Positions 26,206 to 34,638 of a DNA stretch of 64,000 nt are shown here, piece by piece. Both the position numbers and the translations under genes were made by a program. Under the pieces are notes generated by a model. The model had not been told where the DNA came from. It made no database searches and saw nothing but the letters and a program-made list of their open reading frames with translations. Where the stretch lies: NCBI RefSeq assembly GCF_018531425.1, contig NZ_JAHBOI010000001.1:602491-666490 (forward strand), read 5' to 3'. How positions within the stretch are numbered: the first letter of the stretch is position 1; each line of letters opens with the position of its first letter. The DNA comes from Paenarthrobacter sp. DKR-5. GTDB lineage: Bacteria; Actinomycetota; Actinomycetes; Actinomycetales; Micrococcaceae.

Positions 26206-27419
26206 AGTGCTCCAATCCGGTGCCGTGCCTTGCTCCTGCGCTTCGGTGCCGCCACCGGGGCAGGGGTGAACCGGCTAATGAGCCGACGAAGCTCTTTCGT
26301 GGCGCGGTCCTTCTTCCTGCTGAGCAAGAGCGGCACACCCTGGTTGGTGGAGAGACGTACGCCGCGGCTGAACGGGATGACGACGTCGGGCTTCTGACCC
26401 AGAGTCTGTTCGACGTCCGCGGCCGACAGGCCGTCCCTCGGATCGGCCCCGTTGAGGACGATGTGCTTGGCGGCCGGGATCATGCCTAGGGCACGGAGCA
26501 CGTCAAGTTCCTTGCGGAGCCCGCGGACGCTGGGAACATCGAGACCGCCAACGAACACAAAATCCGTCGAGCGGTCCAACGCCGCCAAGGTGTGCTCGGA
26601 CAAGCCCGGCGCAGTGTCGACAATGATGAATCGGTACTGGGCCGCCAGCTGCTCCAGCAAATGCGCCACGTCTGCCGGACTGATGTCCGCTTCAGCAGCC
26701 GGCGAATCCGGTGCCGCCAGAACGTACACGCCACTGGGGTGGGCGCTGAGGTAAGACTTCAGCACCATGGTGTCGCTCCGGGCGGCTCCGCGAACCGCCT
26801 CCGCGAGGGACTGCTCGGAAGCAATGCGCATGGCGCTTGCCACATCACCAAACTGCAGGTCCAGGTCCACGAGGACCGTCGAGTGCGGTGCGGACGCGGC
26901 GAGACCGACGGCCAGGTTAGTGGCAACCGTCGTCTTTCCCGCGCCTCCCTTTGGTGAGACGACGGCGATGATCCGCCCCTGCACTCCGCTGTTATCCATG
27001 CCGCCGGGCAGCGGAGCTGCCGCACGGCGCCTGACCTGCGAGGCTTGCACGGCGCGGTGAAGCACCGCGGTGAGGTCCTGCAACTCGGCATCCGGGGTCA
27101 GCACGTCGCGGACCCCGGCCCGCATCGCCGCGAGTGCTGCTTGGTCCGCCTCCGGCGTGATCAAGAGGACACTCACGTCCGGGTGCAGCCGGTCGACCCC
27201 GGACGCAAGCTGAAGTGCTTCTTCCAAGGGAACACCGGGACCGAGCAGCACGACTTCCGGCAGCGCGCCTCCAGGGAGCTGAGCGAGCAACACGCCGGGC
27301 TCGTGAGGGAAAGCCTCTCCCTGCCAAAGATGGATCTCCCCTGCCAGCTCACCCGTTGCGGCAGAGGCCACCCTCTGGGAATAATCCGGATCGGTTGTCA
27401 CCGTCAGGTACCGGCTCAT
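26202..27419 (-). CDS. cpaE: TadZ/CpaE-like ParA-superfamily protein
   Basis: A 405-residue protein. The first 130 residues form an atypical receiver-like domain (VDRLHPDVSVLLITPEADQA) and the rest a MinD/ParA ATPase with the deviant Walker A SPKGGAGKTT and IIVDTAPGLSEHTLAALDRS. TadZ/CpaE proteins localise the pilus machine at the pole or membrane. The basic C-terminal tail (PKRRSKARHR) may contact membrane or partners. It overlaps its neighbours by 4 bases on both sides. Confidence 0.9.
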   Translation of the reverse strand: MSRYLTVTTDPDYSQRVASAATGELAGEIHLWQGEAFPHEPGVLLAQLPGGALPEVVLLGPGVPLEEALQLASGVDRLHPDVSVLLITPEADQAALAAMRAGVRDVLTPDAELQDLTAVLHRAVQASQVRRRAAAPLPGGMDNSGVQGRIIAVVSPKGGAGKTTVATNLAVGLAASAPHSTVLVDLDLQFGDVASAMRIASEQSLAEAVRGAARSDTMVLKSYLSAHPSGVYVLAAPDSPAAEADISPADVAHLLEQLAAQYRFIIVDTAPGLSEHTLAALDRSTDFVFVGGLDVPSVRGLRKELDVLRALGMIPAAKHIVLNGADPRDGLSAADVEQTLGQKPDVVIPFSRGVRLSTNQGVPLLLSRKKDRATKELRRLISRFTPAPVAAPKRRSKARHRIGAL

Positions 27420-28171
27420 CCGAACACCCCGTACCTTGTCAGTGGACGGGTCCCCGACGTGTCCGCATTGGACGGCTCTTTGGTAAGCCAGATCTTGCCG
27501 AACTCGGCACCGAAGACGATCTTCTCGATGTCGGCGGCCTTTCTGGCAACAGTGACGAGGATGGTCCCGGTGGGTGCCGCGTTGGTCGGCGCCGCGGAAT
27601 TCTTTGCGCTGGAGGCTGGCGCCGCTTTCGCTGCTGCGGTCTGCACATTGGTTACCAGGACCTTCTGCAGGGTCATATGCGTGACCGGACCCGGCGGATT
27701 GCCAGTGACTGAGCTATCAAGCGAGATGACAATCCCTACCGTGTCCCCTGCCGCGACCTGGCCTCCTACGACCCTTTCGGGGTCGAGCGAGATGGTGACC
27801 TCCTGCATACCCGCTGGCACGGCCTTCTTTCCCTCGTCCTTCGTTAAAGCAGCCGGGTCGACGAACCGGCTGCTCAACAACTGCTCGCCCTGGACAAGGT
27901 CTACGGACGCCACCTTGCCCTTTAGCGAGTCCAGGTTTGTGACGGCGTCTGCCGGCACCGCTTTCGCGGGCATCAGTTCCGATTCGACATAGTCGCCCAC
28001 CTTGTCCGCCGCGGTGGCCGCCGGTATTCGCGTCTTCACCACATAAACGCTCACGGCGTCGACACCCTTGAGTGCACGCCGGTCCGCCCCGCTGACGTAT
28101 GACGCGAGAAGCATGGTGCCGACAATGGCTAGGACTACTGCAGCGACGGCACCAAGTACCCGGGCTTTCAA
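27416..28171 (-). CDS. cpaB: CpaB/RcpC-like Flp pilus assembly protein
   Basis: A 251-residue protein anchored by one N-terminal helix (VLGAVAAVVLAIVGTMLLAS) with an extracytoplasmic SAF domain starting near AVSVYVVKTRIPAATAADKV, followed by the RcpC domain and an Ala-rich insert (about 180-200). CpaB/RcpC may bind pilin or cell wall. In this Gram-positive system there is no secretin, so its role differs from that in Caulobacter. It sits between the TadG-like gene and cpaE. Confidence 0.87.
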   Translation of the reverse strand: MKARVLGAVAAVVLAIVGTMLLASYVSGADRRALKGVDAVSVYVVKTRIPAATAADKVGDYVESELMPAKAVPADAVTNLDSLKGKVASVDLVQGEQLLSSRFVDPAALTKDEGKKAVPAGMQEVTISLDPERVVGGQVAAGDTVGIVISLDSSVTGNPPGPVTHMTLQKVLVTNVQTAAAKAAPASSAKNSAAPTNAAPTGTILVTVARKAADIEKIVFGAEFGKIWLTKEPSNADTSGTRPLTRYGVFG

Positions 28172-28183
28172 GGGGAGCTACTC

Positions 28184-29125
28184 CTACTGGCTGAGACTAA
28201 CGAAACTGGCATTGAGGGTTGGGCCGCCCAGCCGGTGGATTGACCAGTTCTTGACGTCGTCAATGGAAACGAGCTGGGTGAAGTAGCCCTGGACGCCGGT
28301 GCACTTGTCGCAGTCGGCTGAGGGGTGCGTGGTGAAGCTGCCGGGCCAACTCCAATCCGTCAGGTGGAAGGCAGCGAACCCGTAAATGGTGTAAACGGCA
28401 TTCTGGCCCTGGCCGGACGCATAGGCGTAAACAGGGATGAGGATCGTGGTGTTGACAATCTTGTCCATTGAACAGGGCGGCCCGCTCTTGCCCGGTTCGC
28501 TGCCGATCTCGGAGGTGATGTCCACGTCTGCGGCGCAGGGGCTGGTCTCGTCGAGCCAGCCGAAGCCGCCTGGCACGACGTTGCCATTCGCGTCGGTGCA
28601 GGAAGAACTTGCCTTCAGCCAAACCGTCGTGTCGGGCGCGATCTTGTCGTAGATGCATTCCGGCGTGGTGAATGGGAAGACGGTTGCCGCGGCCGGGCTC
28701 CCCCACGTGGCACTCGCGGAGGCGCGGACACTGCTGGTGGGGAATCCGAGAATGGGCGCAAAGACATTGGCCAGGGCATGCTGGCCGCCACTGGTCAATG
28801 TGCCCGTATTGACGGACACAAGATTCTGGGAGGCGTCCACTGATGCGTCTGCGGCAGACGCACCGTCGTTGGCATTGCCACCAGCCAACGACGTCGCAGT
28901 AGCGGAAATGTCACCGCAGTCGCCCTTGGCACAATTCTGGGCAATCGCGATTGCGGCTGCATCAGCGCCAGTCTGAAGCTGGGTGCGCTCGAAGTAGATA
29001 GCTCCCACGTCGATCACGATGGCCGCCATTCCCAGGAGCGTCACCATCGAAATTGCTGTTATGACAGCGACTGCTCCACGTTCGTCACGCGCCTCGCTGC
29101 TCGTTCTGAACCCTAGCCGCCGCAT
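28184..29125 (-). CDS. TadG-like pseudopilin / pilus-assembly protein
   Basis: A 313-residue protein. The N-terminal pattern DERGAVAVITAISMVTLLGM is the TadE/G-like membrane segment, and AIYFERTQLQTGADAAAIA follows, as in TadG proteins. The ATG at 29125 overlaps tadE by 13 bases; the longer upstream frame is antisense noise within tadE. The extracytoplasmic part is rich in Ser/Thr/Asn and has several Cys (for example NCAKGDCGD and DCDKCTGV) that could form disulfides. It is probably a minor pilin or a wall-facing assembly factor. Confidence 0.85.
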   Translation of the reverse strand: MRRLGFRTSSEARDERGAVAVITAISMVTLLGMAAIVIDVGAIYFERTQLQTGADAAAIAIAQNCAKGDCGDISATATSLAGGNANDGASAADASVDASQNLVSVNTGTLTSGGQHALANVFAPILGFPTSSVRASASATWGSPAAATVFPFTTPECIYDKIAPDTTVWLKASSSCTDANGNVVPGGFGWLDETSPCAADVDITSEIGSEPGKSGPPCSMDKIVNTTILIPVYAYASGQGQNAVYTIYGFAAFHLTDWSWPGSFTTHPSADCDKCTGVQGYFTQLVSIDDVKNWSIHRLGGPTLNASFVSLSQ

Positions 29126-29487
29126 TGCATCGTGCTCTTCCCAGTCAGGTCGACGGTGCTGCCGAACAAGCCTGTAAGAAAATTCATTGGATAAGAGGCG
29201 GTAACGACGACGGTGCATGGGCTGCCACCGGACGAGACTGCTATCTGTCCGTCCGTCAAAGCAGGGTTCAGCGAGGGTGCCCCTTGGCGGGTCGCCGCAC
29301 GCGCCGCCGCCGGGTCGTTATGTATCGCCATGGTGCGCGCGCCTTCGCGAACTGCCCCCGAAAGTTCAATCTGAGCGTTGTAGACCCGCCCGAACTCGAT
29401 GATCCCAATTAGGAGCAGGAGCAGAAGCGGAACAACAAGGGCAAATTCGACTGCCGCGGCACCTTTTTCAGACCGTTCCTTGGCCAT
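29113..29487 (-). CDS. tadE: TadE-like pseudopilin
   Basis: A 124-residue protein with an N-terminal EKGAAAVEFALVVPLLLLLL segment. This is the TadE prepilin-like motif in which cleavage is expected before the hydrophobic stretch, after Gly. The start at 29487 follows GGAAGG at seven bases; the longer frame upstream is unlikely. Two Cys near the C-terminus (SPCTVVV, MQCGG) may form a disulfide. It is part of the tad operon between flp and the TadG-like gene. Confidence 0.88.
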   Translation of the reverse strand: MAKERSEKGAAAVEFALVVPLLLLLLIGIIEFGRVYNAQIELSGAVREGARTMAIHNDPAAARAATRQGAPSLNPALTDGQIAVSSGGSPCTVVVTASYPMNFLTGLFGSTVDLTGKSTMQCGG

Positions 29488-29592
29488 GAGCGTGCCTTCC
29501 GCGTGCCTGGGACTCAGCGACGCCGTCCCCCACGGCGCCGCTGAGTTTATCCGAGGATCCGGCAAAAACCGGAAACAGACATCCCGGCTGGA

Positions 29593-29793
29593 TTAGAGCC
29601 CGAGCTGGGCGCCCAGGCCGCCGAAGAAGGCGCTGAGCTGCTGCCCGAATGCGGTGACCACACCCACGATGGCAACGGCGATAAGTGCCACCATCAGGGT
29701 GTATTCAACAGCGGTGGCCCCGGTTTCTTCACGGCGCAGGCCGTCAACGCGGGAAAGGAAGAAGGTGTGAAGGGTTGCGAAAAGAGAAAGCAT
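29593..29793 (-). CDS. flp: Flp-type pilin
   Basis: A 66-residue pilin precursor. The class III signal ends in ETGATAVEYTLMVALIAVAI with cleavage expected after Gly (G|ATAVEY); the mature chain would be about 40 residues with a single hydrophobic helix and a short tail. The ATG at 29793 is chosen because it gives the usual leader length and has AAAGG upstream. It is the first gene of the tad operon, about 105 bp before tadE. No prepilin peptidase gene lies in the window. Confidence 0.9.
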   Translation of the reverse strand: MLSLFATLHTFFLSRVDGLRREETGATAVEYTLMVALIAVAIVGVVTAFGQQLSAFFGGLGAQLGL

Positions 29794-29928
29794 GGCTGAG
29801 ACCTTTACTGTGTTCGGTAGCCCGGCGAACCTCATCGGTTTCGTAGCTGAGTGAGACCCCCAGAAATCACTGGGCTGCGCTTGTCGAGGAGCGGCTGCTC
29901 TCTTCAATGCAAAAGTAGGATAACAGAG

Positions 29929-30843
29929 TTAAGCGCGTTGCAAAGGTGATTTCTGTGACATTTGGGATAGGGTTTGCCCCACAGCCTCTCCGAACCCGCT
30001 TTCCACGACCGGTAACGAGGGCTCCGGCGCGTTCGGCACCGCCTCGATTCCGGGCTCCTGCGCCCCGGCCGCCCTGCTTTCGCGGGAGAGGAAATTGGCC
30101 AGTTCACCGATGGTGCTCATCAGCGGGGCCGGGAAAACGATGGTGGAATTCTTGTCCACCCCGAGCTCCACGAGGGTCTGGAGGTTCCGCAGCTGCAGGG
30201 CCAGCGGATGCTCCATCATCACGTCCGAGGCGCTGCCAAGGGCGGCGGCCGCAATGGCTTCGCCTTCGGCGGCGATGATCTTGGCCCGCTTCTCCCGCTC
30301 CGCCTCGGCCTGCCGGGCCATGGCCCGCTTCATTGTTTCGGGCAGCTGGATGTCCTTCAGTTCCACCAGCGTCACCTCCACGCCCCACTCCACCGAGAGC
30401 ACGTCGAGGATTTCGCGGATGTCCGCGTTGATCTTGTCCGTTTCGGACAACGTCTGGTCCAGCGTGTGCCGGCCGACGACCTTGCGCAGCGTAGTCTGCG
30501 CGATCTGGTTGATGGCGGCCGCAACGTTCTCGATGGCGACCACCGATTTCACGGCGTCGACCACCCGGTAGTACGCCACGGCGGAGACGTCGACGCTCAC
30601 GTTGTCCTGGGTGATGATGCCTTGGGACTGGATCGGCATCGTGACGATGCGCAGGCTTACCTTGGAAAGGCGGTCCACCACAGGGATGATCGTGCGGAGC
30701 CCCGGGCTGCGCACCCCCACCACCCGCCCGAGCCGGAACAGCACGCCCCGCTCATACTGCTGCACGATGCGCACCGACATTCTGGCCAGAACGACGACCA
30801 GGATGGCAAGGACAACAATGACGACGGCGGCCGCGGCATCCAT
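29929..30843 (-). CDS. Slipin / SPFH (band 7) membrane protein
   Basis: A 304-residue protein with one N-terminal helix ([20 protein letters not shown]) and an SPFH domain ([20 protein letters not shown], then [23 protein letters not shown]), followed by a coiled-coil-prone Ala/Glu-rich region ([20 protein letters not shown]). It is the stomatin-like class that scaffolds membrane microdomains, often paired with NfeD, which is absent here. The C-terminal 60 residues are Pro/Ser-rich. Confidence 0.92.
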   Translation of the reverse strand: MDAAAAVVIVVLAILVVVLARMSVRIVQQYERGVLFRLGRVVGVRSPGLRTIIPVVDRLSKVSLRIVTMPIQSQGIITQDNVSVDVSAVAYYRVVDAVKSVVAIENVAAAINQIAQTTLRKVVGRHTLDQTLSETDKINADIREILDVLSVEWGVEVTLVELKDIQLPETMKRAMARQAEAEREKRAKIIAAEGEAIAAAALGSASDVMMEHPLALQLRNLQTLVELGVDKNSTIVFPAPLMSTIGELANFLSRESRAAGAQEPGIEAVPNAPEPSLPVVESGFGEAVGQTLSQMSQKSPLQRA

Positions 30844-30882
30844 GGGACCAATTATCCGCCCTGCGCCCTCCGAAAGCGCCCC

Positions 30883-31182
30883 CTATTCGGATCCGGCGCC
30901 CGGGGCGAGATCGGCCAGCGGGACGACGAGCTGGAAGCCGCAATCGCAGCGCAGCAGCACGCTGTCCATGTACACCTGGATGGTGGGTTCGTCGTCGGGA
31001 TCAGTGCTCATCGGCGCGTAGATGGACGACACTGTCGCATCTTTCGGCTTCATCGGCACGCCGCAGTGGGCGTACGCGTCTTGCTGGAAGGTCAATTGGG
31101 GTCGTTCCTCCACCTCGACCGCAGCGGGTGCCGGCAGGCCGAGGCTCATTTCGTCGGGCAGCGCCCGGGGGTATCCTCGCAT
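30883..31182 (-). CDS. Hypothetical protein with a Cys pair
   Basis: A 99-residue soluble protein of unknown function. The ATG at 31182 is preferred because AGGAG lies eight bases upstream; a TTG at 31224 would add 14 residues. Cysteines occur as a lone AHCGV and a CDCG pair (LLRCDCGFQLVVPL), which could bind a metal or be redox-active. I do not recognise a family. It lies 39 bp upstream of the slipin gene on the same strand and may be co-transcribed with it. Confidence 0.65.
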   Translation of the reverse strand: MRGYPRALPDEMSLGLPAPAAVEVEERPQLTFQQDAYAHCGVPMKPKDATVSSIYAPMSTDPDDEPTIQVYMDSVLLRCDCGFQLVVPLADLAPGAGSE

Positions 31183-31346
31183 TCGATAAACTCCTGGAGA
31201 GAACTCATTCACGCGGTTGCTCAATTTGTAAGCCTACTGATCGTACCGGGAGCAGCAGGCACAACGCCAGCCTCGGCCAGCTCACCTGCAGTAGCTCAGC
31301 CGCTGAACGGCCCTAAAATGGGAGCGGGGGGAAGGAGTATTTTCGC

Positions 31347-31862
31347 TTGCTGCCGATCCAGGATTCCGTCCACATCCGGGACGCCACCCTTTCCGACAAT
31401 GTCGGCATCTGCCGGCTCATGGCGGAGTGGCCCCAGGGTTCCGCCGCAACGGCTGCAGCTACCGGCGCGGGAACGGTCAAGGTCCGCCGGGTGGCTGAAT
31501 GCAACGGTGAGATCGTCGGCCTGCTCGTTGGCCATCACCACTTCAACGGCTGGCGGATGCTGGCCGGCTACGCGGACACTCCCCCCCACGTCACCGGCTC
31601 ACTCATCACCGAGCTTTACGTCCGCCCGGACTGCCGGCGCGCCGGCATAGGGCGCGCACTGATTGCATCATTCATCGAGGAGTCCGCGGCGCTGGGCCGG
31701 AAAATGGTGGTCGCCCAGCTCGATGAAAGCGAGTCCCACCTCCCGCATCAGGCCAGGGTGGACTTCTTCCGCGCCGTCGGCTTCGCCTGGCTCACCCCGA
31801 CGTCGGCGTTCCTTCCCGCCGGCCGGCAGTTGATGGGGCGGGAGCCCTCAGCCGCACTCTGA
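31347..31862 (+). CDS. GNAT-family N-acetyltransferase
   Basis: A 171-residue acetyltransferase. The acetyl-CoA motif is LYVRPDCRRAGIGRALIASF, with the RxxGxG/A loop, near residues 92-111. It probably starts at TTG 31347, which has GAAGGAG nine bases upstream; no ATG or GTG is positioned to give the full N-terminal beta strand (HIRDATLSDNVGICRLM). The substrate is unknown. It stands alone, convergent with the ArsR gene across a short tandem repeat. Confidence 0.87.
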   Translation: MLPIQDSVHIRDATLSDNVGICRLMAEWPQGSAATAAATGAGTVKVRRVAECNGEIVGLLVGHHHFNGWRMLAGYADTPPHVTGSLITELYVRPDCRRAGIGRALIASFIEESAALGRKMVVAQLDESESHLPHQARVDFFRAVGFAWLTPTSAFLPAGRQLMGREPSAAL

Positions 31863-31875
31863 GCCCGGACCACCA

Positions 31876-31931
31876 GCAAACCTCCCCCAGCAAACCTCCG
31901 CCGGCAAACCTCCACCGGCAAACCTCCACCG
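31876..31931. repeat. 14-bp tandem repeat, four copies
   Basis: GCAAACCTCC occurs four times at exact 14-bp intervals (starts 31876, 31890, 31904, 31918), with variable 4-bp spacers (CCCA, GCCG, ACCG, ACCG). It lies in the gap between the convergent GNAT and ArsR genes and appears non-coding. Confidence 0.85.
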
Positions 31932-32007
31932 GCCGGACCGCCGGCGCGCGGCCCGCCACAGCCGCACAAGTGCGGCAAGCCGGGTACGGCCAGCGCAGGT
32001 ACTGCGG

Positions 32008-32373
32008 CTACTCGGCGCCGCGGGAGGTGGCGTCCGCCACGGACTGCTGCAGATTGAGCTGGTTGGCCTGGAGAATGTCAACGAGCAGCTTCCGGGCGGA
32101 CTTCAACAGGTCGGCCACCGCCGGCTGGGCCAGCGTGTAGAAGACCTGGCTCCCCCGCCGGTCCGCTATGACGAGGTTCTGGCGTCGGAGCACGGCCAGG
32201 TGCTGCGACAGGTGGGACGCCTCCAGTCCGGTCGCGGCAAGCATTTCAGCCACGGACACGGTGGGCGAGGCAGAGAGGAGCTCCAGCACCCGGATGCGCA
32301 CCGGATGCCCGAGACTCTTGAACAGCTCCGCCTTCACTTCATTCAGCGGAGCCGGGAATAACGCGTCAGCCAT
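32008..32373 (-). CDS. ArsR-family winged-helix regulator
   Basis: A 121-residue regulator with the ArsR helix-turn-helix TGLEASHLSQHLAVLRRQNL and the wing ADRRGSQVFYTLA. No metal-binding Cys (such as the ELCVC motif of ArsR) is present, so it is probably not an arsenic or cadmium sensor. The C-terminal helix (SARKLLVDILQANQLNLQQS) would extend the dimer interface. An imperfect inverted repeat lies about 100 bp upstream. No obvious target adjoins it other than the divergent DUF1508 gene. Confidence 0.88.
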   Translation of the reverse strand: MADALFPAPLNEVKAELFKSLGHPVRIRVLELLSASPTVSVAEMLAATGLEASHLSQHLAVLRRQNLVIADRRGSQVFYTLAQPAVADLLKSARKLLVDILQANQLNLQQSVADATSRGAE

Positions 32374-32468
32374 GGGGGAACAACTTTCGACGTCTTCGGG
32401 GGCGAATATTAACTTACCAGTCAGTAGGGCTACCCCACCCGCTCACCGTCCCGATACACTCATTATGG

Positions 32469-32494
32469 CTTGATGGAAACATAAAGTCATCAAG
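32469..32494. promoter_or_regulatory. Inverted repeat, possible operator
   Basis: CTTGATG (32469-32475) and CATCAAG (32488-32494) are perfect 7-bp arms 12 bp apart in the AT-rich divergent region between the ArsR and DUF1508 genes. ArsR-type sites often have TTGA/TCAA arms, so it is a plausible but unproven target. Confidence 0.35.
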
Positions 32495-32533
32495 TTTTGC
32501 CGCATTAATATCGACGTCACGATGAGGTGCCAG

Positions 32534-32740
32534 GTGGCCGGTAGGTTCGAGATTTTCAAAGACAACAACCCCGATGCTCCGTACAGCTTCCAGCTTACGG
32601 CGGAGGACGGAACCGTCGTTGCCGTCTCGCGCCGGTTCCCTCACCTGAAGAGTGTCGTCGCCGGGATCATCGCGGTGCGGGAAAATGCGGCGACGGGCTT
32701 CGTCGTCGACCGGACCGGAGGCGCCGCCGGGGCGGCGTGA
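32534..32740 (+). CDS. DUF1508 (YegP-like) protein
   Basis: A 68-residue single-repeat DUF1508 protein. Starting at GTG 32534, with GAGG six bases upstream, it reads MAGRFEIFKDNNPDAPYSFQ, the usual family start; an ATG 12 bases earlier is an alternative. The domain continues AEDGTVVAVSRRF and ENAATGFVVD. YegP-type proteins are small and widespread with no firm function. It lies 3 bp from the convergent end of the UbiB-like kinase gene. A second, frameshifted DUF1508 gene lies at 39.9-40.2 kb. Confidence 0.85.
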   Translation: MAGRFEIFKDNNPDAPYSFQLTAEDGTVVAVSRRFPHLKSVVAGIIAVRENAATGFVVDRTGGAAGAA

Positions 32741-32742
32741 CC

Positions 32743-34401
32743 TCATGAGAACCGCCCGGGACGCTTCCCGCGGCGGGCCGTGTAGGCAAGGTAGCCGCTG
32801 AGGACGCCCGCCGCACCCAACCCGGCCCGCATCAGCGGCACCTCCCAGTCGCGCCACTTGTCCTTGTCACCCACGGTCAGCTCGCCGACGCCGCGGATGA
32901 ACGCCGAGACGATCATTCCCGCCACCAGGCGGTTGCCGATCTTTTCGACCCGGCCGATCAACGGCTCCAGTTCCGCCGCCCGCAGATGCACCTCAACGCC
33001 GCCGGCGTCCACGAGGTCGAAGAGGCGGCGCAGGCGTTCCGGAAGCTCCACGCCCAGATCGGCCGCGTCCATGCCGGCTTGACCGAGCCGCTTCGCGAAG
33101 ACCTTGGGATAGAAACGCTCGAGCACCAGCCGCCGGGCATAGGGCTCGAAAACCTCCGCGAGGCTGAATTCGGGGTCCAGCTGCACACCCATGCCCTCCA
33201 CCATGACGACCATCTTCAGCAGCATCGCCATTTGGCGGGGCAGCTGGAGATGGTGGTCGCGCAGCAGGGCGAGCATCCTGGTCACCAGGGCCGCGAAATC
33301 AATCTGGCCAAGCTGGCGCCCCTGGTACAGGGCCATGAAGGGAACCAGGTCCGCGCGCAGCTGCGCGCGGTCCGCCGGCCGTTTGGTGACCGAAATGTCC
33401 ACCAGGGCCGTGCCGATCCGGTCGGGATTGCCGCGGGCGAGGGCCACCAGCAGCACACCCAGCTTGTCGCGCAGCTTCTCGTCGACCTCGCCGACCATGC
33501 CGAAGTCGATCAGCCCTATCCGGCCGCCGGGCTCGATGAACAGGTTTCCGGGGTGCGGATCCGCGTGGAAGAACCCGTCCTCGAAGACCATCTTCGCCGC
33601 AGCCCCCGCCGCGCGCACGGCGAGCGCCCGCCGGTCCACCCGCGTGCGCTCCAGCCCGTCGAGGTCGCTGACCTTCACGCCCCGGATGCGTTCGAGGGTG
33701 AGCACCCGCGACGTGGTGCAGGCCCAGACCACCCGCGGGATGTGCACGCCGTCGTCCGCGGCGAAATTCTCGGCGAAGCGATCCGCGTTACGGCCCTCCT
33801 GCAGGTAGTCGAGCTCCGCGCGGAGCGTCTCCGAGAACTCCTGGGTGATGCCGGCGACGTTGTAGCCTGCAGCGGCCTCCCAGCGCCGCGACGCCTGCGC
33901 CGCGAGATTGCGGAGGATCTCCAGGTCCTCGTTCACGCGTTCGACGACGCCGGGCCGGCGCACCTTCACCACCACTTCCGTCCCGTCCGGCAGCACCGCC
34001 GCGTGGGCCTGCCCGATCGAGGCGCTGGCAAGCGGCCGCGGATCGAAGCTCTTGAACACCTCCTCCGGGGCGGCCCCAAGCTCCTGCCGGATCAGCTCCC
34101 GGACGGTGTCGCCGTCGACGGCCGGCGCAGAATCCTGCAGCTTCGAAAGTTCCGCCTGGTACTCGGGCGCCAGCAGGTCGGCGCGGGTGGAAAGCAGCTG
34201 CCCGAGCTTGATGAAGGTCGGTCCGAGCTCCTCGAGCGCGAGCCGGAGGTGATCCGGCGCCGTCCTGCGCTCGGCGGGATTTCCCGCCAGGGCCCCCAGC
34301 GGCGCCCACCGGTCCAGGCCCGAGATGCCCACGAGGGCGCCAAGTCCGTGCCGGGCCAGCACTTCGGCCACCTGCCGGTATCGATCCAGATGGGTGCTCA
34401 T
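32743..34401 (-). CDS. AarF/UbiB (ABC1) atypical kinase
   Basis: A 552-residue protein with the UbiB kinase-like motifs: TFIKLGQLLSTRADLL (KxGQ), the Ala-rich loop SASIGQAHAAVL, HADPHPGN and LIDFGMVG. One or two C-terminal membrane segments follow. The family supports isoprenoid lipid or quinone biosynthesis in other bacteria; actinobacteria make menaquinone, so the target here is open. The ATG at 34401 (MSTHLDRYRQVAEVLARHGL) is chosen by family start; the upstream frame extension lacks family character. Confidence 0.88.
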   Translation of the reverse strand: MSTHLDRYRQVAEVLARHGLGALVGISGLDRWAPLGALAGNPAERRTAPDHLRLALEELGPTFIKLGQLLSTRADLLAPEYQAELSKLQDSAPAVDGDTVRELIRQELGAAPEEVFKSFDPRPLASASIGQAHAAVLPDGTEVVVKVRRPGVVERVNEDLEILRNLAAQASRRWEAAAGYNVAGITQEFSETLRAELDYLQEGRNADRFAENFAADDGVHIPRVVWACTTSRVLTLERIRGVKVSDLDGLERTRVDRRALAVRAAGAAAKMVFEDGFFHADPHPGNLFIEPGGRIGLIDFGMVGEVDEKLRDKLGVLLVALARGNPDRIGTALVDISVTKRPADRAQLRADLVPFMALYQGRQLGQIDFAALVTRMLALLRDHHLQLPRQMAMLLKMVVMVEGMGVQLDPEFSLAEVFEPYARRLVLERFYPKVFAKRLGQAGMDAADLGVELPERLRRLFDLVDAGGVEVHLRAAELEPLIGRVEKIGNRLVAGMIVSAFIRGVGELTVGDKDKWRDWEVPLMRAGLGAAGVLSGYLAYTARRGKRPGRFS

Positions 34402-34580
34402 CGGCGTCAGCGGCTCCAGGCTGTGGCAATCGGCGCCGGGTCCCGGGCGGAACCCGGCGGAAAGGTGACTCGATTCTAACGCCCCGGGAATATCCCGCCG
34501 GCGGCGGGCGCTGAACGGCATGAGAGCTGCGCCACATCCTCCGTCTTCGGCCCTACCCAAAGGGCCGGTTATGCATATAC

Positions 34581-34597
34581 TTGTTTCACCAAAGCAA
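34581..34597. promoter_or_regulatory. MarR-like inverted repeat upstream of the MFS gene
   Basis: TTGTTT-CACC-AAAGCAA is a near-perfect inverted repeat in an AT-rich stretch 40-60 bp upstream of the efflux-type MFS gene. MarR/EmrR-type sites often look like this, but no MarR gene is adjacent. Confidence 0.3.
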
Positions 34598-34638
34598 CTA
34601 TTCTGTTTGCGAATCCCTTTTCTTCATTGGAGCCACCC

